Source: Nitrospira sp. (GTDB lineage Bacteria > Nitrospirota > Nitrospiria > Nitrospirales > Nitrospiraceae). Taken from it: 64,000 nucleotides of DNA. The translations under genes and the position numbers were made by a program. Positions 38,052 to 45,395 of the stretch are shown piece by piece. Below the pieces are notes generated by a model. The model did not search any database, was not told the origin of the DNA, and worked only from the letters and a program-made list of their open reading frames with translations. Position 1 is the first letter of the stretch, and each line of letters opens with the position of its first letter. Location of the stretch: assembly GCA_018242725.1 (NCBI GenBank), contig JAFEBI010000016.1:42923-106922 (forward strand), in the 5' to 3' direction.

Positions 38052-38466
38052 CCAGCACCTGCAGGACGACCTCGCGTGTTCGCGCACGAGTATCAAAATC
38101 TACGAGCACGACCTGCTGCCAGGTTCCAAGCAGCAGAGTCCCGGCAGCAAACGGAATCGTGACGGAAGGCCCTTGAAGTTGTCCTCGAAGATGACTATGA
38201 CCGTTGTCTTCTCCCGGATTGACCGTGTTATGTCGCCATCGGGTATCTGCCGGGATGAGCCGATCCCAAAACGTATGCGTGTCCGTACGGATCCCTGGTT
38301 CATCCTCAATGATCATGACGGACGCGGTGGTGTGCTTGACGAAGACCGTCACAATTCCCGCCCGAAACTTCGCCTCTGTCACGGCAGCAACGACGGGCTT
38401 CGTCACATTTTCGATCTGAGTCCCCCCTGCCATTTGAATCGTCAATGTCACAGTATGGACGGCCAT
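38044..38466 (-). CDS. YjbQ family (UPF0047) protein
   Basis: This protein of 140 residues is of the standard family length. VFVKHTTASVMIIEDEPG, the RHNTVNPGEDNGHSHLRG segment rich in His and Asp, and GTWQQVVLVDFD are diagnostic. Some members can make thiamine phosphate as a side activity; the true role is unsettled. It is translationally overlapped with the downstream protease gene and lies 9 nt after the HD-domain gene, so the three are probably one transcript. Confidence 0.92.
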   Translation of the reverse strand: MAVHTVTLTIQMAGGTQIENVTKPVVAAVTEAKFRAGIVTVFVKHTTASVMIIEDEPGIRTDTHTFWDRLIPADTRWRHNTVNPGEDNGHSHLRGQLQGPSVTIPFAAGTLLLGTWQQVVLVDFDTRARTREVVLQVLGE

Positions 38467-38475
38467 CAGACACTC

Positions 38476-39348
38476 CTACGCGGTAAGATTGCGAAGGTAC
38501 CGGCGATCATGTCGAGTCAACGGTTCACCTCGCGCCGCCTCAAGAATCGAATCAAACGCCCCTTCACACGTCAAGCCTCGCACGGCCTCCAGAACTTCGT
38601 TACTGAGAATCCTCTCTTCTTTCAGCTTACCCAAATACGCAAAGGCCTCTGCCACGCTCTCTTTGCTCCTGGCATAATAATCACGCCCTCGACGCTGATT
38701 ACTATAGGCCTCAAATTGCTCACAGGCGACAAGAACTTCCGCCAATTGTTTCACCCATGATCGTGCCTTGGCTAACCGTTCCGGATAGTAGTAGTACAGC
38801 ATCACCTGTTGCATCCACGGTTGCCAGCTTACCCCTAGCTTCGCAAAGGTCGGCTTCACCGCCCGCAATCGTCTAGCCAGGCGCCGGGCATAGCCTAACC
38901 TCATCTCAACCTGTTCGATTGCCCAGGGATCCAGTATCACACCCTCAGCCGCAAGGTCTTTTCGATAGCGTGACACGAAGGCCTCCGTCTCACGACCATA
39001 TCTCGTCTCCGGATGAACGGCTCGCCACTCACGCGGTCTTGTGGGAATGCCCCGTTGGTTGGCCCAAGACCAGATCGTGCCAAAGAGTCGTCGGTCCAGG
39101 CCTGCACGACCGAGGTCGTGCAGCAGACAGGCCACATGATAGAGCCGGACCCTATCAGCAGGATGTCCCAAACGTACTGCGACCGCCACACACATCTTGG
39201 CCGTCCGCACGGCATGGGGACGGTCGTAGCCACGGATGATCCGATCACGGTCAAGGGGATGAGGATAATCGTACAAAGCCATGACGGCCTTGACGAGCGA
39301 GCGTGAAATCTCTGGCGCCTGCAATCGGGAGGGAACCAACCGTGTCAT
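38476..39348 (-). CDS. HD-domain protein
   Basis: This protein of 290 residues. The HD metal-phosphohydrolase motif is present: GYDRPHAVRTAKM supplies the first His, and YHVACLLHDLGRAGL the HD pair. The second half is helical with Arg-rich stretches and YYYYPERLAKAR, and has no clear family. HD domains cleave phosphomonoester or phosphodiester bonds of nucleotides or second messengers. The substrate is unknown. It starts the short operon that continues with yjbQ and the HtrA-type gene. Confidence 0.8.
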   Translation of the reverse strand: MTRLVPSRLQAPEISRSLVKAVMALYDYPHPLDRDRIIRGYDRPHAVRTAKMCVAVAVRLGHPADRVRLYHVACLLHDLGRAGLDRRLFGTIWSWANQRGIPTRPREWRAVHPETRYGRETEAFVSRYRKDLAAEGVILDPWAIEQVEMRLGYARRLARRLRAVKPTFAKLGVSWQPWMQQVMLYYYYPERLAKARSWVKQLAEVLVACEQFEAYSNQRRGRDYYARSKESVAEAFAYLGKLKEERILSNEVLEAVRGLTCEGAFDSILEAARGEPLTRHDRRYLRNLTA

Positions 39349-39501
39349 GTGTGATAGACGAACTCACAAGATGATGGGGATACGGGCGAGAATATCGTCG
39401 GAAGGAAGACACTGTCAAGGCGACTTCGAAGAGGAATCGGCTCGCTCAATGCTTTCTGGTCTGCTATGCTCGAATCACACTCACCAGTGAGCGGTACCAG
39501 G

Positions 39502-40140
39502 ATGATGAATTGGTTACAACGCGGTGGGCTCATCGGAATTGCCCTCATGATAGCAGAGCCAATAGACACCTTCGCTGCTTCCCCGGATCAGCTGACTGAT
39601 CTCACCGGACGAGTCCAGGTTCTGGTGACATTGAAAAGCCGAGATAACTTCTCCAGTGAATACCGTTATGACATCGCGGTCAGAAATCTTTCACCGGATA
39701 CGATCACCGGCGATTCGCTGATGATCGTCCTCGATAAGATCACCAACCTCGCAGGTGAGGACCACGAAGCGTTGACGGGGGAATCATTCCTGAAGCGATT
39801 CGATGTGTTGGACCAAGACGGCCAGACTGGTGATGGGAAACCCTACTTTCATATCCCGCCGGGGTCCACGCCGGACCTCACTCCACAATCAGACAGCCTG
39901 CCTGCCAGCATACGCATCAGAAATAGGGACTACGTTGCGGTGTTTACCCCGTCGTTTAAGGTCTTTGGACAAAAACGGGCCCTGCCCGACGTAAAGCACC
40001 CGGGAGGCTCAACCTCTGCTACTGCTCCACCGGAACCTTCCGCAGCCGCCAACCGTAAAACCATCGATATGCTGATTCAGCTGCTGATCAAAAAAGGAGT
40101 CCTGACGGAAGAGGAGTGGAAGAAAGCCACCAAGCCGTGA
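39502..40140 (+). CDS. Secreted protein of unknown function
   Basis: This protein of ~212 residues has an N-terminal signal peptide (LIGIALMIAEPIDTFAA). The mature domain contains VQVLVTLKSRDNFSSEYRYD and IRNRDYVAVFTPSFKVFG, the pattern of an immunoglobulin-like beta-sandwich. A Pro/Ala linker precedes the C-terminal helix DMLIQLLIKKGVLTEEEWKKA, which resembles the short dimerisation or anchoring helix found at the end of some porin-like proteins. No family is recognised. It overlaps the next gene by 4 nt (GTGA). Confidence 0.65.
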   Translation: MMNWLQRGGLIGIALMIAEPIDTFAASPDQLTDLTGRVQVLVTLKSRDNFSSEYRYDIAVRNLSPDTITGDSLMIVLDKITNLAGEDHEALTGESFLKRFDVLDQDGQTGDGKPYFHIPPGSTPDLTPQSDSLPASIRIRNRDYVAVFTPSFKVFGQKRALPDVKHPGGSTSATAPPEPSAAANRKTIDMLIQLLIKKGVLTEEEWKKATKP

Positions 40141-40565
40141 GTGAGTCAACCTGTCAAGCCTGTACGGGAACGTGGCCTCGCCCAGACCATTTTCTTATAG
40201 ACCTTGGATTGTCCAAAGCCTACTTGCACGAGGACCAGTTCTTCCCTGGATGGACGGTGTTGGTCTTTCACCGACATGTCACCGAACTGTTCCACTTGGC
40301 GTCACCTGAACGTGTTCAGCTGGTCGAAGAAGTCAACCGTGTCGCGTGCGCGTTATCCGAGATCTACCAAGCGAAAAAGATCAACTATGAACTCTTAGGG
40401 AATCAACTCCCCCATATCCATTGGCATGTGATTCCCCGATTGAGGAATGACCCAGCCCCGCTGGAACCGGTGTGGCGAGTACCACATGCCCCTATCCTTC
40501 TCACAGGATCGACGCTTCAATACACGATCGATCGTATACGATCCGCTCTTCAAAAACACGATTGA
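40137..40565 (+). CDS. HIT family protein, divergent
   Basis: This protein of 142 residues starts at a GTG overlapping the previous stop. CQACTG near the N-terminus, VLVFHRHVTELFHL, and the histidine triad HIHWHVIPRL define it as HIT. The spacing and WHVIPR ending resemble the HIT proteins of the diadenosine tetraphosphate hydrolase or Fhit-like branch rather than HinT. It differs from the HinT-like protein at 6759. It is translationally coupled to the preceding secreted-protein gene, although a shared function is not evident. Confidence 0.85.
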   Translation: MSESTCQACTGTWPRPDHFLIDLGLSKAYLHEDQFFPGWTVLVFHRHVTELFHLASPERVQLVEEVNRVACALSEIYQAKKINYELLGNQLPHIHWHVIPRLRNDPAPLEPVWRVPHAPILLTGSTLQYTIDRIRSALQKHD

Positions 40566-40680
40566 CCCAGACTATCCATGACTGGTGCTCCGGAATACTG
40601 CAGGCTAGCCGGCTGCCGACAATCCCAAAATCGCTGGTAGCGATGCCCTCATATCGAGTGAATGATGAGAGTGAGCATCC

Positions 40681-41026
40681 ACACTCCCCATCTTCTGTGG
40701 ATAAGCTTGTGAGCAACCTCAATAACATTGACAAGATGGCGCGAAAAACGTGCGAATCTATCAAAGTGCCTTTTATTTAGGCATCCGCTTCTCGACAATC
40801 AAGCCACCAGGAATAGTGGTCTCACGAGACGTTCAGGCGTTTCTTGCATATTCCTAGAATATCGTCTGAAGTTATCCACTTCATTGTGCTTATTTCCATA
40901 TTATTCCCAGCATGCTGACGAGATATCCACAGGTTGTAAAGGCTTCTGGGGATGACGTTCTCTTTTTCAGGAGCGTGATTCCGTGTCTGTCAAGGGGAGA
41001 CGAAGAGAAATATAGCTCTATCGAGG
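40681..41026 (+). repeat. DnaA-box-bearing dispersed element, copy A
   Basis: This non-coding element of ~345 bp aligns along its length with an inverted copy at 57629-57975. It has TGTGGATAA at 40696-40704, TTATCCACT at 40872-40880 and ATATCCACA at 40923-40931, all close to the DnaA box TTATCCACA. Between them are a TGCCT-N7-AGGCA palindrome and a CCAC-N8-GTGG hairpin, both kept in copy B with changed loops. Other conserved blocks are tattcctaga and gggatgacgtt. It lies ~115 bp downstream of the HIT gene. Confidence 0.75.
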
Positions 41027-41085
41027 AGAACAAAAAGCTGGGAGACACATACTCATATCCTGATCCAGATGGGTCGCATCGTACT

Positions 41086-41484
41086 CTACTGTAGACATTC
41101 TGTTGCCGGCACGGGAATGGAGGCATGGGACAACGCTGAACAACCATGCAGGATACGCACAAAGACCGTCCAGCAAGGCCGCAGCGAGTGAGGAGGCGAC
41201 TCGTACTTTGGGCTGAATGACCCGGCCTGAGGTTGATCGCCACTGGCAAGACGCTTACCGAGCTGACAACCATGAGGGAAACGCGGAGTTACTGTTTCGC
41301 GAAGAAATCTCGCCCAATTTTCCGGCATGACTGAACCCGAGGGTGTAGCGGTTCCGAAACACACCATCTCTTGAACTGCACGTTGCCCAGCACTGCCGCA
41401 GGACAACGCATTCATCGTCTCACAACCCGAAAAGACGAAACATAAAATGACACCAAAGAAGCTTCCGCCGGTTTTCCACTGAAT
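41086..41484 (-). pseudogene. DUF3574-like lipoprotein gene, truncated
   Basis: Reading from about 41484, the frame gives a hydrophobic signal ending in the lipobox VFSGC, then EMVCFGTATPSG and ENWARFLRETVTPRFPHG, which match the first half of DUF3574 (FG..., W..FL...VTPRFPDG). After PRFPHG (41269) similarity stops and the frame enters a dispersed repeat. There is no ATG at the signal start; an ATT lies 7 nt after AGAGGAG. It is best read as a decayed or truncated gene. Confidence 0.55.
41105..41215 (-). repeat. Dispersed spacer repeat
   Basis: The segment 'gaccgtccagcaaggccg' followed by 'cagcgagtgaggaggcga' is matched at ~51995-52035 with about four in five bases identical. It also carries the 'gctgaaca...atgcaggatacgcacaaag' edge. 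It interrupts the 3' end of the lipoprotein remnant next to it. The limits are approximate. Confidence 0.5.
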
Positions 41485-41629
41485 GCTCGGTCTCCTCTCA
41501 AAGCTCTGACTAGCGAGAGTAGTGGTGTCGCCGGGGCCTGGCTAAAAGTCCAGATCTATTCATAACAGAGTACCGACTATCCCTTGTGAGGCCTCAAACT
41601 TTCAGCACATGGGCAACCCAACGTATTGC

Positions 41630-41893
41630 TTACATTGAAAGCGTTCGCTCGGCTTGAGCAACGGCGTCTCGGAGCTTCTCCAGATCTCCATCGGGTTTCC
41701 GCTGGTTGGAGAAACGCTTCACCACCCGAGCGGCTGCCTCCGTCAAAACGTGCAACGTCTCCATCACATCACGAGGCTCCACAGATTTCCCTGCTGCCAC
41801 CGCACGGGCCATGGCCAGACGACGACGTGGTCCGACATAAGGCTCTGGAGCGATTGGATTGTCCTTTTCAAGCTCTGGTCGTCTGAACATCAT
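41630..41893 (-). CDS. Small hypothetical protein
   Basis: This protein of 87 residues starts at MMFRRPELEKDNPIAPEPYV; an upstream in-frame start adds 9 residues. A Pro-rich N-terminus is followed by two predicted helices (RRLAMARAVAAGKS and VMETLHVLTEAAARVVKRF) and a short coiled tail. It could be an XRE-less DNA-associated or scaffold helical protein, but no family is recognised. Codon pattern and a GGGGGA upstream support a real gene. Confidence 0.55.
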   Translation of the reverse strand: MMFRRPELEKDNPIAPEPYVGPRRRLAMARAVAAGKSVEPRDVMETLHVLTEAAARVVKRFSNQRKPDGDLEKLRDAVAQAERTLSM

Positions 41894-42072
41894 GACGGTT
41901 CCCCCATACGATCCGACCAATCTCCGGTCTTATTATTAGAGCGCTTCTATTGCGACAGCCAATAGGAGGATGAGCACGACCACGCTGCAAACCCGTGACA
42001 CCACCGTCGCATTCTCATCGAAACTCATCACCCCTTCAATCCTGCGAAAGTGTGCCGCAACGCTCATCCGAC

Positions 42073-42942
42073 CTACCTGGGCAGATTCGGTTCCACCTGA
42101 CGAGGACTCGGCGCGCGCAAGGAGCGTAGACCGGTCACGATGGCTTCTAGTTCAGAACGCGCACCCGTTCTGCGCATCGTCTCATCGAGCAATGAACGTA
42201 GTTCAACCCGCGCGTCACGCACACGCGTGACGCGAAACGTGAAGCTATAGTCCGGCAAGTCCCCATCACTGCAGACTTCGCCGCTGGGACAAGGACTCAT
42301 CACAACGGTCTCGACATGTTCATCCCCGACCTTGGGCACGACCGCTTCAAGATCCAACGCGGAAAGATCTACCCGGACACGACCAATAAAATCCGCCCCG
42401 CTTCCATCATCCGCACAATAAGGTCCGGCATGGAAATCCTTCCCCGGGGACAAGGCCTTACAGAAACCAGTCCGCCACCCCAATACATCCTTCTCCCACA
42501 GCTCCACTCCAAAACTCAGTGGAGCAGGCTCACCGGCCTCATCGCAGACCGACGTCTTCCCCAAGACGACAATACCGGCACGCACAGCCACGACACAACT
42601 TCTGACAGGATCAAAGGAATAGAATTCGCCGGAATCGACACCGCTGAGTTCACTCGAAACAGTCCAGCCTTTCGCGTCTTCCGTTCCGATCATCACCTCA
42701 TCACTTCCCCACCAATCCCAGCCGGTTTCATTCCGCGCCTTGAAGCCTACCGCCTCAATCTTATAGCGTCGTTCCGTCCACTCAATGGCATCCCAAGCAA
42801 CATCCTGCTCGACCACTGCGCGGATCTCCGTGGTACCGGACGGAGCTGAGGACTGAGGGCCGTGCGCGAAGACATCGGCGCCGCCGCATACATAGACCAC
42901 CACGCTCAGATACCAGATCATGAAGCGTCTCTGCATCACCAT
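42073..42942 (-). CDS. Secreted protein of unknown function
   Basis: This protein of 289 residues begins with a signal peptide (FMIWYLSVVVYVCGGADVFA). The mature part has several Trp-rich strands (YKIEAVGFKARNETGWDWWGSD, GVELWEKDVLGW) and two cysteine pairs, which suggests a disulfide-stabilised beta-rich fold. A charged C-terminal helix (RVELRSLLDETMRRTGAR) closes it. The EMIGTED-type segment resembles proteins with calcium-binding or C2-like strands, but I do not recognise the family. It precedes a lipoprotein gene on the same strand. Confidence 0.6.
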   Translation of the reverse strand: MVMQRRFMIWYLSVVVYVCGGADVFAHGPQSSAPSGTTEIRAVVEQDVAWDAIEWTERRYKIEAVGFKARNETGWDWWGSDEVMIGTEDAKGWTVSSELSGVDSGEFYSFDPVRSCVVAVRAGIVVLGKTSVCDEAGEPAPLSFGVELWEKDVLGWRTGFCKALSPGKDFHAGPYCADDGSGADFIGRVRVDLSALDLEAVVPKVGDEHVETVVMSPCPSGEVCSDGDLPDYSFTFRVTRVRDARVELRSLLDETMRRTGARSELEAIVTGLRSLRAPSPRQVEPNLPR

Positions 42943-43023
42943 CCTGCGCGCCTCCTACCTGAAACGAGCATCACGCCTCCACGCATCACGAAAGCGACAT
43001 CGAACAGAAGATTCAGCAGTTCA

Positions 43024-43563
43024 TCATAACTTACAAGCCTCTTCACGGATCTCCGGCCCTGGGATCGGATGTTCACGGACCTGCTTCACATAGTTACGAC
43101 AGTCCATCTCCGCTCCCTCCTGTGATGTCTTCCCTTCGGTGACCAATCGACGCCACTGGATGAGCCGATCGGCGAAGGGGTCGTACACACAGCGGTCTTG
43201 ACCGGAAGGCTGCCCGGTCAGCTGCTTGCATTTCGTTACCCAGAGCTCTGGCGTCAGCGCACCGCTCTCCACCGATCTGGTCAATTCGTAGCGCTTGTCT
43301 GCAAAAGATCCGAACTCACAGACGGCTGGATCTACTGGAGGCGGAGCCGCGTGGTTTCGATCAACCGTATTCAGCATCTGGCGACAGCTGGTTTCACCGG
43401 CCTCTTTCGAGATTAACCCCTTCTCAATTTGTTGCTTGGTCTCGGTCCGCCGCTCATCGAATTCGGACTTAGAGAGAAGCGCCGGCGCTCCGACGACCAG
43501 CGCCGTCGTGGTTGGGCAACCAGCTAATACCAGTGGTAGAAGAACCAGGAGAAATCGTCGCAC
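43024..43563 (-). CDS. Lipoprotein with three cysteine-bearing repeats
   Basis: This protein of 179 residues has the lipobox VLAGC at residue ~15. The mature part contains three related segments, each of a charged helix ending in a Cys: FDERRTETKQQIEKG to SCRQ, FADKRYELTRSVESG to KCKQ, and FADRLIQWRRLVTEG to DCRN. The last two follow a Pro/Asp linker (VDPAVCEFGSFAD, DRCVYDPFAD). It appears to be an internally triplicated outer-membrane lipoprotein. Function is unknown. Confidence 0.65.
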   Translation of the reverse strand: MRRFLLVLLPLVLAGCPTTTALVVGAPALLSKSEFDERRTETKQQIEKGLISKEAGETSCRQMLNTVDRNHAAPPPVDPAVCEFGSFADKRYELTRSVESGALTPELWVTKCKQLTGQPSGQDRCVYDPFADRLIQWRRLVTEGKTSQEGAEMDCRNYVKQVREHPIPGPEIREEACKL

Positions 43564-43793
43564 GAGTCACCTCACAGCATAAGGAACGAGAGTACATTGC
43601 GGTCGTATGATCGACGCGATCATACGAACCGCACCCATCGAGATCAAGAGCTTGGTTTGGATAATCCGATACAAGAGAGCAGATTACGTCACGAGTCTGT
43701 TATTAATGTGATAAGGCAGCGATCATGACCGTTCCTCCTGCTACCCCTCGACAGGTCGTTCCGAAGACATGGAAGTCTTGATCGCATAAGATC

Positions 43794-44828
43794 TCATCGT
43801 CTTCCCGTCTTCAATTTGGCATAGAGGGAGCATCCCTTCTGCTCTCTGAGATCGCAGGCTTTTCCATAGTGTTTGAGGGCTTCCGTATCATCCGATTTGA
43901 CGCCCCGCCCGACTTGATAGATCACCCCGAGATTAATGCAACCTTTGGCATCACCATCGTCACAGGCTTTCCGGTAGAGAGTTGCCGCGCGAACATCGTC
44001 TTGTTTAATCCCGTTACCCGCAGCGTACATCGAGCCAAGGTTGGAGCAACCTCTTGCACTCGCACCGTCACAGGCCTTTCGGTAGAAATCGGCGGCTTGG
44101 AAATCGTCCTGTGGGACCCCTGTCCCCTCGGCATACATCACGCCAAGATTGTAACAACCTCGTGCGTTTCCGCCATCACAGGCCTTCCGGTAGAACTCGG
44201 CGGCTCGAATATCGTCCTGTTGGATTCCTGCTCCAGCTGCATACATCGCGGCAAGATTGTAGCACCCTCTCGCATTCCCGCTCTCACAGACCGCTTTGTA
44301 GAGATCGGCAGCCTGCACCTCATCCTGTTGCACTCCGGTTCCAGAGGCATACATCACAGCCAGATTGTAGCAACCCTTCATATTCCCATTATCACAGGCC
44401 TTCCGAGTGAAATCGGATGCCTGTACATCATCCTGTTGAACTCCTGTTCCCTCGGCATACATCACCCCAAGGTTGTAACAACCCCGCGCATCTCCGCCGT
44501 CACAAGCCTTCCTTGAGAAGACCACCGCTTGCACATCGTCCTGAGGAACACCTGTTCCTTCGGCATACAACACGCCAAGGTTGGAGCAGCTATTCGGATC
44601 ACCGACGTCGCAAGCTTTTCTGAACATGGCTGCCGCTCGTACTTCGTCTTGCTTCACCCCTTCGCCCTTCATATACAGCAACCCAAGTGCATTACAGGCA
44701 GCCGGCGTACCTCTCTCACAGCCAGTCTTGAGTTGCTGTGACTGGTCGGCCGCCTCCGCGTGATGCATCTCGGTCAAGACCAGAACTCCGACCATCATAC
44801 AGGCAGAAAAACACATGCGAGCCGTCAT
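43794..44828 (-). CDS. Secreted Sel1-repeat protein
   Basis: This protein of 344 residues starts at MTARMCFSACMM behind GGAGG; an alternative at 44888 has no ribosome binding site. A signal peptide is followed by eight full Sel1-type units of 36 residues (for example CYNLGVMYAEGTGVQQDD...) plus a partial ninth. Each unit has two Cys, in CD-G-(D/N) and RG-C positions, as in periplasmic cysteine-rich Sel1 proteins of the HcpA type. It is a protein-interaction scaffold in the envelope; the partners are unknown. The DNA repeats every 108 bp. Confidence 0.85.
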   Translation of the reverse strand: MTARMCFSACMMVGVLVLTEMHHAEAADQSQQLKTGCERGTPAACNALGLLYMKGEGVKQDEVRAAAMFRKACDVGDPNSCSNLGVLYAEGTGVPQDDVQAVVFSRKACDGGDARGCYNLGVMYAEGTGVQQDDVQASDFTRKACDNGNMKGCYNLAVMYASGTGVQQDEVQAADLYKAVCESGNARGCYNLAAMYAAGAGIQQDDIRAAEFYRKACDGGNARGCYNLGVMYAEGTGVPQDDFQAADFYRKACDGASARGCSNLGSMYAAGNGIKQDDVRAATLYRKACDDGDAKGCINLGVIYQVGRGVKSDDTEALKHYGKACDLREQKGCSLYAKLKTGRR

Positions 44829-45395
44829 GGCATACCCTCCGAAGAAGCAGAACAAGGTGAGCGGGCGCAGTCTAACGAGATTCCGCATTCAGATTCAAGG
44901 CGTGAGCGCATGCCCTAATGTACATCAACATCTTGAACATCTTGCTTCGATTCCGTTGGGGGCGGGCAGTCCGAAAATAGGTTCCAGTGCTGTCGGCAAA
45001 AAAGCTCATACGTTCTTACTCCACATACCGTTGTCACCCTTCGGATTCCAGATCGTCCACCTCGCGAGCGAGATGCACCAAGAACAGGGATCCATCGACA
45101 TGGATTTCTTCACATCCAGCTTGTGGCAATCAGCCGATTTCTCACAAACCGTCCCGATGATTTCCCTTCACACACCCGTTGCAAAGTGAATCTGGAAGAC
45201 GATAGGATCCTCTCCCCCCTCTTGCTCCGTTGTGTCATATCAGAGGGGACGGCGCCGCGATTGGCAAAGGTACAATCTGCCCTGCCGCCTGTGATTCTGA
45301 GCGGAGTCCATAACCACATCCGTGCGGTGAGGCGCGTGATTAAGGCGCCAATTCATGTGTCGTCACCACACTGTATTCCATTTGATAGGTCAATC
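44829..45395. other. Spacer between divergent Sel1 and OmpA genes
   Basis: No gene is supported here. The apparent open frame that continues upstream of the OmpA-domain start (to 45123) lacks a signal peptide and codes for a basic stretch without similarity, so I treat it as leader. Promoters for both genes should lie here, but no clear -35/-10 pair was found by eye. Confidence 0.3.

Noticed and set aside
37732..38760. 342-codon plus-strand frame opposite HtrA/yjbQ/HD genes
   Set aside because: Crosses three real genes on the other strand and lacks a coherent domain.
40681..41026. Calling this the chromosomal replication origin
   Set aside because: DnaA-box-like motifs are present, but no dnaA/dnaN/gyrB genes, no AT-rich unwinding region and a second inverted copy 17 kb away; only a candidate.
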